This document shows, in pieces, positions 1-10,639 of a DNA stretch of 64,000 nt (the first letter of the stretch is position 1; the number at the start of each line of letters is the position of its first letter). The notes below the pieces were generated by a model. The model saw nothing but the letters and a program-made list of their open reading frames with translations, did not search any database and was not told the DNA's origin. A program made the position numbers and the translations under genes. This DNA is from Rhizophagus clarus (taxonomy: Eukaryota > Glomeromycota > Glomeromycetes > Glomerales > Glomeraceae), in contig BLAL01000229.1 of NCBI GenBank assembly GCA_015698045.1, positions 718,001 through 782,000 of the forward strand, given 5' to 3'.

Positions 1-313
1 TATTAATCCAATCATTATAAAATTACTACCTTCTGATTCCTTTCAATGAGATGAACCTAATGAGCTAAAGATCATTGAAATCTGATCATTAGATCATAGA
101 ATAATTATATTTTAATAAATATCTTTTTATAATAATCACATATATATAAAATTTTTAAAAAAAGATGTGATAGTGACTATAGGTAGTTTGTGACTATAAA
201 CGATAGTTTTTATATATGAAAATTTGGGACACTCAACTAAGGTGACTATATAGGTAATGTGATTATAACGGAGGTGACTATAAAGGGAGTTGACTGTAAT
301 ATAAAGTATTATT

Positions 314-593
314 AAACCATTAGTCTGATAGTCATCAATCGGTATATACCGATTGAATTCAGTTTTACACATAATAATAATTATTTATCAAACTAAATGA
401 TGAATGACTATTGAATTATTACCTAATTTATTCAAATTAAAAAAAATAATCAATTCGGCTAACCTAAATTTTTATATAGTTACCAATTAGGTATATACCC
501 TATTGATTACTAAATTTTGGCTAACCTATTAAACTAATAGTTATCAATAGGGTATATGCCCAATTTATTAACTTTTGACCTGTGTTTATCTAA
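314..593. repeat. Dispersed repeat of about 280 bp, CACAGGTC-ended family
   Basis: The left part (314-390) recurs in diverged form at 12,761-12,838, and the right part (390-593) recurs at 21,338-21,532, all in the same orientation. The segment contains short inverted units such as ATCGGTATATACCGAT and ends in TTTTGACCTGTG. That end is also the inverted terminus of the palindromic element at 16,846-17,208, so I place this repeat in the same family. It has no coding potential. Confidence 0.75.
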
Positions 594-688
594 AAATTAT
601 ATTCTCTATTAAAATTTTATTAGAATAAATGAGGATATTTACATATGTAAAAAAAAAATTATTTTTTTTTATAATATTTTTACAATTC

Positions 689-861
689 TTCTATCTTCTC
701 TTTGTTTCTTCATCTGTACTACTACCTTGATAATTAAATTCTTTTTCATTTTTACCAATTTCTTCATTTTTTTCAGTTTTAATTTTTATTTTTGCAATCC
801 TTCTTCAACTTCCTGGAAAGGCAGGAAATCATTATCATCATCAGATAATAAATTTTTTTTA
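689..861 (-). pseudogene. Short acidic coding-like remnant
   Basis: On the minus strand this stretch reads as acidic, lysine/glutamate-rich protein-like sequence (an Asp-rich run followed by FLPFQEVEEGLQK, then, in a shifted frame, KNEKEFNYQGSSTDEETKRR). Base composition is richer in GC than the flanks. A frameshift and a stop interrupt it. It resembles the acidic N-terminal part of the decayed gene at 3,806-4,822, but I cannot name it. It may be chance. Confidence 0.2.
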
Positions 862-915
862 TTTATTATTTTTTTCTAATAAGTAAATAGTTAATTTCAA
901 AAATATTTTATAGCA

Positions 916-1165
916 TTATCACAGGTCGAATAGAGTCAAATCAGTTACCAATCAGTCATATAACTGATTGGTAACCGATTGGATATCTATTGATGACTGA
1001 TTCTTTCAATCAGTTATCAATCAGATATAAATTCCAAATCAATTATCAACTAGTCATATGACTAATTGATGACTGATTGGTGTACAGTTGAATTTACCAG
1101 TTATCAATAGGTCACCAATCGACCATATCAGATTGATGACCGATTAGTTACTAATTGGCTTATTA
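916..1165. repeat. 11-bp-unit hairpin repeat starting with CACAGGTC
   Basis: The segment begins with CACAGGTCGAATAGAG and continues as alternating direct and inverted copies of short units of the type ATCAGTTATCA / TGATAACTGAT, for example CAATCAGTCATATAACTGATTG. The same style is seen at 3,311-3,606, 4,828-5,215, 9,349-9,573 and 16,846-17,208. The right end is not clear. Confidence 0.6.
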
Positions 1166-1261
1166 TATATTAGCGAATTTTTAGATTTTTTCAATAACGT
1201 CGTTTTAAAATATTTAATTTATAAACCATTTTAAAACTCTAAACTCTGATAAAAAATTTTT

Positions 1262-2460
1262 TTTGATAGATTTTCTAAGATTCGTATAGGATATTTTGAT
1301 AAATAGCGATATTTTTATTTTTTGAGATTTCTAAAAGTTTGTATGGAAAGAGTTCATATGGGATATCTGATAAAAAATTTTTTTTATTTTCTAAGAGTTC
1401 GTATGGAAAGAGTTCGTATGGGATATCTGATAGAAAAATTTTTTTAAAAAGATTTTCTAAAAGCTCATATAGGAAAGATTTGTTGGATATCTTTGATAGA
1501 AAATTTTTTTTAAGAGATTCTCTAAGAATTCGTATGGGAAGAGTTTGTATGGGATATCTGATAGAAAATTTTTTTGCGAAATTTTCAGAGTTTGTATGGG
1601 AAGGGTTCGTGTAGAATATCTGATAGGAAATATTTTTTTTGAGAGATTTCCTAAGATTCGTATAAGATATTTTTGATAAATAGATTTTTTTTTTTATTTC
1701 TAAAAGTTCATATGAGAAAAGTTCATATGGGATATCTGATAGAAAATTTTTTTTTAAGAGATTTTCTAAAAGTTCAGTTCGTATGGGATAAATAATAGAA
1801 AATTTTTTTTTGAGAGATTTTCTAAGAGTTTGTATGAAAAGAGTTCGTATTTTCCAAGAGTTCATATGGGAAGGGTTCATATAAGATATTTTTAATATAA
1901 AATTTTTTTTTTTAAGAGATTTTTTAAGAGTCGTATGGAAAGGATTCATATGGGATATCTAATAGAAAATTTTTTTTGAGAGATTTTCTAAGAATTCATA
2001 TGGAAAGGGTTCGCATGGGATTCTTTAATAGAAAAGTTGTTTTTTAAGAGATTTTCTAAGAGTTCATATGGAAAGAGTTCGTATAGGATATCTGATAGAA
2101 AAATTTTTCTTAAGAGATTTTCTAAGAGTTTATATGGAAAGGGTTTGTATGGGATTCTTTGATAGTAAATTTTTTAAGAGATTTTCTTAGAGTTTGTGTG
2201 AAAAGAGTTTGTATGGATATTTTAATAAAGATTTTCCAAGTATTCATATAGTAGGGGGTTTGTATGGGATATCTTTGATAGAAAATTTTTTTTAAAAGAT
2301 TTTCTAAGAGTTCGTATTGGAAGAGTTCATATGGGATATCTGATAGAAAAATTTTTCTTAAGAGATTTTCTAAGATTCGTATAGGATATTTTTGATAAAT
2401 AGATTTTTTTTTTGAGGTTTTCTAAGAGTTTGTATGAAATATTTTTAATAGAGGATTTTT
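1262..2460. repeat. AT-rich tandem satellite, about 65-75-bp imperfect units
   Basis: About 15 degenerate units read GATATCTGATAGAAAATTTT, a T-rich run, AAGAGATTTTCTAAGAGTTC, then GTATGGAAAGAGTTCGTATG. The short motif GTTCGTATGG is repeated inside each unit. Unit length varies with the T-run. Long open frames on both strands here follow only from the repeat and are not genes. Confidence 0.85.
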
Positions 2461-3310
2461 TTAAATTTTATAATATTTTAAAAAAACAATACACTTTTTA
2501 TTAAATTTATATTAAATAAGTTAATATTATTAAAAAAATTAGGTATCTGAAAGTTCAAAGCAAATTATAATATATGACTATATGAAATGAAAAATTACAA
2601 CTAACGATAGTAGTTTTTCAATTTATCTATTATTAATCAATCAAAATTCGGTCTGATCTTTATGCATGTAACCTGATCTTAACATGCATATAAATAACCA
2701 AACGCAACTCTATTTATTTTTCAAAAATCATACACCCTTTCTTTTCTGTTTTCTTTTTACTCTCATTACATTTTACAGGTATATTAATTATTGTATTTTT
2801 GTCATTAAATTTATGGTAATGATTACTGACTATATTTTATTTTATAATATTAACTTTACCTTTTTTTAATATTACTAATGTTATTCTTTTTTTTTATATT
2901 TTACTAACATCATCACATATTTTTCTTTTTTTTTTTATAAATTTTATTAAACTCTTCATAATACTAACTTTTTGTATTTGTGTATTTTATTATTACTAAT
3001 GTTATTCTTTTTTTTTTATATTTTACTAACATTATCACGTATTTTTCTTTTTTTTTTTTATAAATTTTATCAAACTCTTCATAATACTAACTTTTTGTAT
3101 TTGTGTATTTTATTGTAATTATTACTAACTTTTTATATTTACGCTTTACTATTTATTTATTAAATATTACTAACTTTATTAGTCATATACTAACATATTA
3201 TTATGATAAATGTTTTTATTTTAAATACTTATCTGTTATTAATATAAATAAAGATACTATGTGTTTTATTATGTGCTATAATAAATTTTATTATTCATTA
3301 TATGATTCTA
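2461..3310. other. AT-rich stretch with a short tandem duplication
   Basis: No gene is seen. Around 2,870-3,115 a block of roughly 125 bp is present twice (ATTACTAATGTTATTC, a T-run, ATATTTTACTAACAT, then CTCTTCATAATACTAACTTT). Several TACTAAC-like words occur. Confidence 0.6.
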
Positions 3311-3606
3311 CAAAAATTGGTCATTTGACCATCAACTGATCATAATTGACTATAATTTGACCATAATTTGACCATATTTTGACCATATTTTAACCATTAA
3401 TCGATCATAAATTGACCATCAATCAACCATCAATTGACCATCAGTTGACCATCAGTTAACCATCAATTGGTCTGCCTGATTGATGACAAATTTGGCGGAA
3501 ATCAGCTATCAATCGGCCATCTGATTGAATACTTATTGAATCAATTAGTTATCAATAAGATACCTGATTGATAGCTGATTGGTGACTGATTTGCCACCAT
3601 TCGACC
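3311..3606. repeat. 11-bp tandem array (TTGACCATCAA-type) ending CGACCTATG
   Basis: From about 3,320 to 3,470 the unit TTGACCATAAT / TTGACCATCAA repeats every 11 bp with small changes. It is followed by an inverted section of ATCAGCTATCAATCGG-type units. The segment ends at CATTCGACCTATGTA, a diverged form of the GACCTGTG terminus of the palindromic family. Confidence 0.75.
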
Positions 3607-3805
3607 TATGTATTTATTTATGTAAATTTCAAATACTTATAAAATTTTTTGAGTAAATTGGTTTAATTACTGAATTTTTTTTTTTTTTTTAATAATCTAT
3701 ATATGCTTTTATTGATATTTAGTTCATATATTATATAAACAATTTATTAAAAGCTATATCCACCTTGACCTGCAGAATGCGATCATCAAAATCTGATTTA
3801 GATAT

Positions 3806-4822
3806 TTAAACGTGTAAAATTTGCAGGTTTAACATTACCTTGCAGATACTAATTATGTATACAATTTGGTAATTTGACATCTTTTTTTTTGATAAACTTT
3901 GAATAATTCTTGATAAGTATATTTTAGGATCTGGGTTATCAATTTTTTTGAATAAATTTATAAAACATTTTTTTACCACAGGTTTTCCTTTCCATTCATG
4001 AATTTGAAATTCTATTAACTTTAGAGTGATTGGAAGATGAACAGTAAGATTAAATTCTTTAAAAACAATATAAATTGTATCTTTCACTTTTGAAGCAAAA
4101 GAGCCACGAACACTTCACTATTTATCTAAAAACTAAAGATTTTAAATTTAAAATTTCAATAAATTAATAAAAATGGAATTTCTCTAAACTTATAGATTTA
4201 ACTAAATTTCTTTCGTAAAATGTGATTTATTTATTATTTTTATGAAATTGTTTTATAAATTCTGCATAATTTTTTTTCAGAAAAGTAAATGAAATGTTTT
4301 GAAATTCATCAGGTGTTAGATAGATTGAAATTGCAAATATCTTTTTAGCAATTTCTTTGATTATTTTCTATAAATAATAATTTAATGAGTAATTACTAAA
4401 TAGTTCAACCATAATTTATGTAAAACTTTTATATTAAGTTTTATTTGAGCCTTACTTTCAAAAGTACTTTGTTCACTTCATTATTTTTATTATTTATGAT
4501 TAATTCTTTTATTTTAAACATTCTATCATTTAACATATTAATCTTTGAAATGATATTTATTTTTGCCAGCATTTCTTTAAAACAGTAGAATATAAATAAA
4601 AATATAGGTAAATAATATACTTTTTTTTTCAAGAATATAATATAATATAAATTATATACCATTAATTATTTCATCTGTTTCATTAGTTTTTCTTTATTTA
4701 TCATCAGCATGATCTGTAACTGATACATCACTTTTTGAGCTAATACTAGTCTCAATTTCAATATTCCTTTTTTTCTTAGTTTTAAAATTGCTACTTACCT
4801 CAAAATTATTTATCATGCTCAT
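3806..4822 (-). pseudogene. Decayed protein-coding gene of unknown function
   Basis: Reading right to left on the minus strand, an apparent start at 4,820-4,822 begins MSMINNFEVSSNFKTKK, followed by a Ser/Asp-rich acidic stretch (SISSKSDVSVTDHADDK). That stretch stops at a TAA which could derive from CAA. Farther on (about 4,380-4,200) comes a coding-like stretch ISIYLTPDEFQNISFTFLKK, and then 4,100-3,806 with VHLPITLKLIEFQIHEWKG. The pieces lie in different frames separated by stops or possible introns. I do not recognise the family. It abuts the 11-bp repeat element at 4,828. Composition, codon-like pattern and order on one strand suggest one broken gene, but this is not certain. Confidence 0.4.
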
Positions 4823-4827
4823 TTTTC

Positions 4828-5215
4828 ACTGGTCAAAATCGATGCTATCGGGTACATATCGGGTACATATCGGGTACCTGATATGTACCCGATATGTGTG
4901 AAATATGTGTATGCTATTTAATAATACTACACATATCGGGTACCTGATATGTACCCGTCGGATGCAGAAAATCGGTGACATATAACGTACATATCGGGTA
5001 CATTTCTCATACATATTGGGTAGTTAAATATCGGTTACATATCATAGATTTATTGGGTACCCGATATATTTTAAAAAAATATCAGACAGATATTATACAC
5101 TTATCGGATAGTGCTAATAAGTATCCTATATACACCCGATATGTATCCTATTTGTATTTGAAATATAAGCATAATTTCATAATTTTCACACATATCGGAT
5201 AGCCGAAAAGTATAG
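4828..5215. repeat. 11-bp-unit repeat element (CGGGTACATAT type)
   Basis: It starts with CACTGGTCAAAATCGATGC and continues with CGGGTACATAT repeated every 11 bp, then inverted units (GGTACCTGATATGTACCCG). Degenerate copies run to about 5,215. The start matches, in inverted orientation, the end of the related element at 9,573 (GATTTTGACCAGTG). No convincing protein is encoded. Confidence 0.7.
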
Positions 5216-5439
5216 CATTTATGGGGCATTAATAGTAGTAGATTTATAATTTAAATACAATTGTAATTTAAAAGTAATTTAATTTATTTAATTGTAATTA
5301 CTGAAAGTTTTATTTATATTTTCAATCGATAATAAAAAAAAATATTATACAAAAAATATTATAAAAAAAATTCACTACTCTTTACACAAATTTACAATTA
5401 ATGTTCACTTGTTTGCTTGTTTTCATTTCATTATATCTA

Positions 5440-5880
5440 TTTAATTTGAAAGAAAGTAAAATGTTAGTAATAAAAGTGTTAGTATGAATATTAGTAGAAG
5501 TGTTAGCAAAAGAAAAGGAACGTTAATAAAAAAATTTTTACATTAGAAAGTGTTAGTATTAATGTTAGTATGAAAGTTAGTAGAAGTAGAAAAGGAACGT
5601 CAATAAAAAAAAATATAAAGTATAAGTATTAATGTTAGTGTTAATGTTAGTAGAAGTGTTAGTAAAAGTAAGAAATAAAAAATGTTTAACAGTAGAACAT
5701 TGTTAGTAGGAACGTTAGTAGGAGAAAACACATTAGAAAAAAATATTAGTAAGAGTGTTAACAGGATGGAAAAAGAAATTTCAACAAAAAATGTACCTTT
5801 GTATTTATTTTTTAGAAAAACCAATAAAGTAAAAAACTCGATAGTAGAACATTGTTTAGGACGTTAGTGAGAAGAAATAC
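5440..5880. repeat. GTTAGTA-rich segment (TACTAAC-rich on the minus strand)
   Basis: The word GTTAGTA or GTTAGTAGAAGTG appears many times, mixed with purine tracts (AAAGAAAAGGAACG). On the minus strand this reads as repeated TACTAAC plus pyrimidine tracts. A related segment lies at 17,290-17,880. Both precede a decayed SANT-like gene by about 1.3-1.5 kb, so this may be part of one element family. Confidence 0.6.
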
Positions 5881-5910
5881 ATTGGAAAAATATATTAATA
5901 AGAGTGTTAA

Positions 5911-6336
5911 GAATAACATAATAATGGGAAAAGAAATTTCAACAAAAAATATACCTTTATCTTTATTTTTTAGACAAAAACAATAAAGTAAAAATTTGAG
6001 AGAGAGAGAAAAAAGTTTTGAAAAAAAAAAAAAAACGATAAATAAATAATTAAATCGTGATCGTGCAATCACATGATCAACAAAATTATCAATTTTTATT
6101 GGTTATTTGGGTAATATTATAAATAACATAATAATGGGAAAAGAAATTTCAACAAAAAATATACCTTTATCTTTATTTTTTAGACAAAACAATAAAGTAA
6201 AAATTTGAGAGAGAGAGAAAAAGTTTTTGAAAAAAAAAAAAAAAAAAAATACGATAAATAAATAATTAAATCATGATCGTGCAATCACATGATCAACAAA
6301 ATTATCAATTTTTATTGGTTATTTGGGTAATATTAT
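5911..6336. repeat. Direct tandem duplication, two copies of about 210 bp
   Basis: Copy 1 (5,911-6,120) and copy 2 (6,121-6,336) are nearly identical, beginning AATAACATAATAATGGGAAA and ending GGTTATTTGGGTAATATTAT. They differ mainly in the length of the internal A-run. High identity suggests a recent duplication. Confidence 0.9.
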
Positions 6337-6602
6337 ATTCAGCCACATCAGCCACAAAATCGGTCACCTATCGAATGCACAAGTCAATATTAGCGAAGAA
6401 GCACAAACTTGATTATTCACTATTCGTGCTCAACTTGAGTTGATAAAATTATTAAAAAATCACTGATTTTATTAAATTTATCAGAATTTTTATACCTAAT
6501 TAAAGATGATTAAATTAAGTTTTACTACCGATTTCATTATAACGTTACCAACTTTTTTGTTAATCTTGGATATTTTATTTTGAATTTAAATTGTTCGCTT
6601 TG

Positions 6603-6634
6603 AACTCGAGTTGAACTCGAGTTCAACTCGAGTT
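6603..6634. repeat. Perfect 32-bp palindrome with three CTCGAG cores
   Basis: Three 11-bp units of the form GAACTCGAGTT / CAACTCGAGTT make a perfect palindrome centred on the middle CTCGAG. Nearby at about 6,430 there is a related palindrome (TCAACTTGAGTTGA). It lies upstream of the SANT-like pseudogene at 7,157 and could be a protein-binding site; that is inference. Confidence 0.85.
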
Positions 6635-7156
6635 TAGCTCGTTCGCTCAAGATCTTTGTGTAATATATTGTAGATCCGTAATTGTTTTATTTGTAGTCTA
6701 TAATTGGCAAAAGCTTATTATAAACCAAAATAAAAAACACTATTTATTTACGTATCTGTATTATTAGATTTTACCTTTTTTAGATTTGATATATAATTAA
6801 AAAGAAGACCTTTATCTTGATATTTTGGAATCACGATCATAACAATTGACTTTAGGTCGAGTTTAACTTGTTCATTGTGATTGATTGTATTGTAGATCCG
6901 TATCTGTATTATAATTAATATAAAGAAGACAGATCATAACAATCATGACATATTTGAGAAATTAGAACAATTTACGTAAATGTTCTTGAAGGGTAATTAA
7001 TATAATAATACAAGGTGATAAAAAATTGTTTTTAAAAAGAGGTTTCATCTTTTTTTTTTTCTTACAATAAATTTGTTATCGTTATTTCTATTATATATTC
7101 TTTTTCTTAAAATTTGTTGCCGTTATTTTTTATTATTATATATTCTTTTTCTTAAA

Positions 7157-7752
7157 ATGCCCGCAAATTGGACTGATGCAATAACTGAATATTTAATAAG
7201 ATATAGGAGGTAAAAAATTAAATGAAAACTAATAAATAACTTTGATCATATTTTAGTTTTTTTTTCTCTTACGTTTCCTGATCTAAAAATTAAATTAATA
7301 ATGTAAAGGAGAAGGAACAACTACTACCATGATATACCCGGGAGGGACCGCTCCGAATTCTGGAAAAGCCTAGCTTGAAGAATTCAGAGACGGTTCCGCG
7401 TGAGGTTCACTGGCCAACAGGTAGAAAGAAAGTGGAGAAACTTGGTCAGGAATTTTAATGTTAGTAAAATAATAATAAATCATAAAAAAAAAATAAAAAA
7501 AAATAAAAAATTAATAGTATTAACATTTTTAGAATTTCTGTGAATGGAGGAATGGTGCGCGAAATGGAAGGTAGTCCCGGGAAGGAGAAAGATATTATAG
7601 GCAGTTCCGCACAATGTTTTGGGACAGACCTGGTAATTATTAAGAATTTTTTTAAGTTATTTAAGTTCTAAATTTATATATATTTCTTAGGGAACCACCA
7701 CAGTCGTAGGCGGCGTAGAAACACTGCGCATCGGCGGCCTCGGAATCTGTAA
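7157..7752 (+). pseudogene. SANT/Myb-like DNA-binding protein, decayed copy 1
   Basis: Four exons with consistent splice sites and phases (7,157-7,209; 7,309-7,459; 7,533-7,632; 7,691-7,752) give 121 codons. The protein starts MPANWTDAITEYLIRYRR, continues with YYHDIPGRDRSEFWKSLA and FTGQQVERKWRNLVRNF (the W...FW..LA....GQQVERKW spacing of a three-helix SANT/MADF-like domain), then RYYRQFRTMFWDRPG and a very basic tail. Two in-frame stops (TGA after SLA, TAG after NGR) break it; both sit where Arg/Gln codons are expected. Composition is strikingly GC-rich compared with its surroundings. A diverged paralogue is at 18,691-19,275. No transposase is visible nearby. Confidence 0.7.
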
Positions 7753-8460
7753 ATTATATTTTTTTATTTTTATTTTTTTTTTATTTTGTATTTTTTATAT
7801 TTTATTTTTATTTTTATTTTTTATTTATATTTTTATATTTTTATTATTTTTATTATTATTATTTTTTATTTTTTATTATCTTTTATTATTATTATTTTTA
7901 TTAAATATATATATATATTATATAGTCATCTAATTATTATTTTAATATTTTTACTATTTTATAATTTGATTTAATATCGGCCTATATTCAACTGAAATTA
8001 AAAAATTCGACCTCAATTATAAGTAATTAAAGCTTATTATAATAAATTGCTTTTATTCAATAAACATTCATTTTTTTTTTTATTAAAGTATTAATTTAAT
8101 AAACAATCTGTCATCATATATTATATAATATATTGTAATGATGAAATGTTCCCAATAAATTTTTAAAAAGGTACATTTAGGCGTGACAGATCTAATACCG
8201 CTGATTCTTCCAAAATGTTACTAAAATCTTTCCATAGATCAAATTGAGAGAACTAATCTATCAATTTACAATATAAAATCTTGAAATAATCTTTCACATT
8301 TTCAAAATACGTGATCAAACTCATTTTTGCTAAACTGCCGAAACCTTTTGGTGTTTACATACAATAGTTTCAGCATTTTAATTTAATTTGACGATCATTG
8401 ATTATCATGATCAATCTATTTTTACGGTTTTCTAAACCATAATTTTTTTTTTATTTTTTT
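7753..8460. other. AT-rich stretch without a gene
   Basis: 7,755-7,970 is almost pure A/T. The rest has no open frame or repeat that I can support. It leads into the exon-intron module array that starts at 8,463. Confidence 0.5.
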
Positions 8461-8462
8461 TT

Positions 8463-9003
8463 TAGGTTGCTGGACTCCCGGACTTGAAATGTAAGTTGGA
8501 AGGGGTGGGGGGAATTTTTTTTTAATATTAAAGAAACGTTACTAACGTTTCTTTCTTTATTTTTTTTAGGTTTCCAGTCTTCTTGGACGAACCGGACTTG
8601 GGAAATGTAAGTTGGAAAGGGTGGGGATTTTTTTTTAATATTAAAGAAACGTTACTAACGTTTCTTTCTTTATTTTTTTTAGGTTGCCGGCCTTCTTGGA
8701 CGAACCAGACTTGGGAATGTAAGTTAGAAAGGGCGGGAGATTTTTTTTTAATATTAAAGAAACGTTACTAATGTTTCTTTCTTTATTTTTTTTAGGTTGC
8801 CGGCCTTCTTGGACGAACCGGACTTGGGAATGTAAGTTGGAAAGGGTGGTGATTTTTTTTTAATGTTAAAGAAACGTTACTAACATTTCTTTCTTTATTT
8901 TTTTCAGATTGCTGGACTCCGGACTTGAAATGTAAGGAGAGAGGGAGGGATATTTTTTGAATATTAAAGAAACAGTTTAACGTTTCTTTTATTTATTTTA
9001 GGT
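8463..9003 (+). repeat. Tandem array A of exon-intron-like modules (+)
   Basis: Five to six units of about 105-115 bp. Each reads: pyrimidine tract, AG, a short GC-rich exon-like block, GTAAGT, then an intron-like spacer of 70-79 bp. Exon-like blocks are 8,466-8,490, 8,570-8,606, 8,683-8,718, 8,796-8,831 and 8,908-8,931; a last acceptor is at 9,000-9,001. The 36-nt blocks read VAGLLGRTGLGN. Each spacer contains AAAGAAACGTTACTAACG plus its mirrored arm, a 25-bp palindrome with TACTAAC at the dyad in the best copies. Whether the modules are transcribed and spliced is unknown. Confidence 0.85.
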
Positions 9004-9044
9004 TGCAGTTTCCCTTGTTCCTCTTGATCCTAACGTGATCACGA

Positions 9045-9074
9045 TTAAGAAAAGTTTGAGCAAACTTTTCTTAA
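9045..9074. repeat. Hairpin, 14-bp perfect arms with 2-nt loop
   Basis: TTAAGAAAAGTTTG, AG, CAAACTTTTCTTAA. It sits about 40 bp after the last acceptor of array A and may mark the end of that unit or of a former transcript. Confidence 0.8.
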
Positions 9075-9348
9075 AATTGTATTATAAATGACTGTAACTT
9101 TTTTATTAATTTATTGTAATAAAATACGTAATAAAATAAAAATATTAACAATAATAATTATACTTTTAAACACTTTACAAAAAATTTATAAACTTGATAA
9201 TGCATTCAATAAATAAGACAATAAAAATTTTTTAACTACATTAAACGAATTAAAAATTTTTAAAAAGAAAAATCTATAAAGAAAGTAAACTCTAAAAAAT
9301 TTCTTAATACGTTATATAATATGAAATCTAACGTATTAAAATTTGTAT

Positions 9349-9573
9349 CACATATCGGGTACCCGATATGTGTAAGATAGAACTGTGCCTGATATATATT
9401 AAATAACATATTGGTGACCAATAGTTTAGATATCGGGGTCTTGGTAATTAAGCATATTTTGAAGTGTAATAAATCGGGTACCCGATATGTAAAAATACCT
9501 GATATTTATCCGATTAGCCGCCGATATATAAGTCCCCGATATGTACCTGATAGAATTGATTTTGACCAGTGTT
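9349..9573. repeat. 11-bp-unit repeat element ending GATTTTGACCAGTG
   Basis: It opens with a perfect 24-bp palindrome centred on GGGTACCC (9,349-9,372) and contains further CGGGTACCCGATATG units. It ends in GATTTTGACCAGTG, the inverse of the start of the element at 4,828. The left terminus may have been lost. Confidence 0.7.
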
Positions 9574-10065
9574 TTTTCAAAAATAAAAATATGGAAGAAA
9601 ATGAATGACAATGAAGAAAAAGAAGTAAAAAAAATTTGGATAAAGGGTAAAGAAAAAAAAATTATCTGTGAAATAATAACATGAGACTTTTTTCTGATAG
9701 TGATCTTGCATTACACTATAAAATTTTTTTTTAAAAAAAAGGGATTTCATGTTATCTTTTAAATAAAAGGATGTGAATTAGAAAAAATAAGTTACTAAAA
9801 ACTTGCATATTTTCCCATTAAATATTAGAAAAAAAATGTAAACATTTGCAATTTTAATAATAAGAAACTAAGAAAAAGAAAGAAGAAAAGATTAAGTAAA
9901 AAAAAACTGAAAAGAAAACCAAATCTATGAAAAATAAACTGAAACAATACCTATATATATTATTTGTAAATCTTTCTTACAGGTTGAAGGCTGCCAAATT
10001 GGGAATTATTTAGGCTATCCTATAGGGGGTCTAGATGATTCCCAATTTTTTTTAATTTATTTTAT
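9574..10065. other. Purine-rich, gene-free stretch
   Basis: GAAAA-rich sequence with no supported gene. A short inverted sequence (AATTGGGAATTATTTAGG ... TGATTCCCAATT) lies at about 9,997-10,050. Confidence 0.4.
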
Positions 10066-10200
10066 CAGGGTACCTGATTGGTAACTTTAAAATGGTATAA
10101 ATTGGGTATATATAGGTTATCAATAGGATATCAATAGGATACCTATTCATTTGTAACTGGATATCAATAGGATTGGCCTATTACTATTCAGTTTTTTTTT
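10066..10200. repeat. 11-bp repeats of GGATATCAATA type
   Basis: TATCAATAGGATATCAATAG and TAGGTTATCAATAGG units appear in direct orientation with an inverted CCTATTGAC copy downstream. It belongs to the TATCAATAGG branch of the 11-bp repeat family (see 16,846-17,208). Confidence 0.6.
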
Positions 10201-10639
10201 ATTTACTTGTTTGGATTAACCTATTGACATTTATTTTCTTATCTGACAACTTACTGATTGATATCATTATTACTAATTGTAACAATTTATGTGTATAATT
10301 TACTAAATTATAATCAATAAGTTATGTCTGATTGCAAAAAATTTAATATTTAGAATCAAATATATACGTTTAATTGATTCCTAATTGCTACCTAATTGTC
10401 AATTTTATTACTACTGATTTATATTGCTAATTTTATTTCAATTAATTACAAATGCCAAATTAATGAATTATTACAAAATTACATTACATTATTATTCACT
10501 ATTCTAAATATTCTACTATAATACCTAGCTAATTTACTTAATCAATAGAATATTAATAATGCTTAAATTTCTTCTTATCAAGATGTCTCATCAGTTCCAA
10601 CTTTTAAGGATTCTATTATAAAAAAAATGGAATACTGTT

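Noticed and set aside
1275..1949. 224-aa open frame (-) and its partner on the plus strand
   Set aside because: They arise from the 65-75-bp satellite; the amino-acid repeats follow the DNA unit and no start context or homology-like pattern is present.
4826..5202. Overlapping ORFs on both strands in the CGGGTACATAT repeat
   Set aside because: Generated by 11-bp repeats, which stay open in several frames because the unit has few stops.
8583..8771. 62-aa ORF through array A
   Set aside because: It reads through predicted donors and acceptors of two repeat units; the unspliced frame differs from the frame kept by the 36-nt blocks.
9045..9074. Rho-independent terminator
   Set aside because: The stem is A/T-rich and the context is eukaryotic; recorded only as a hairpin.
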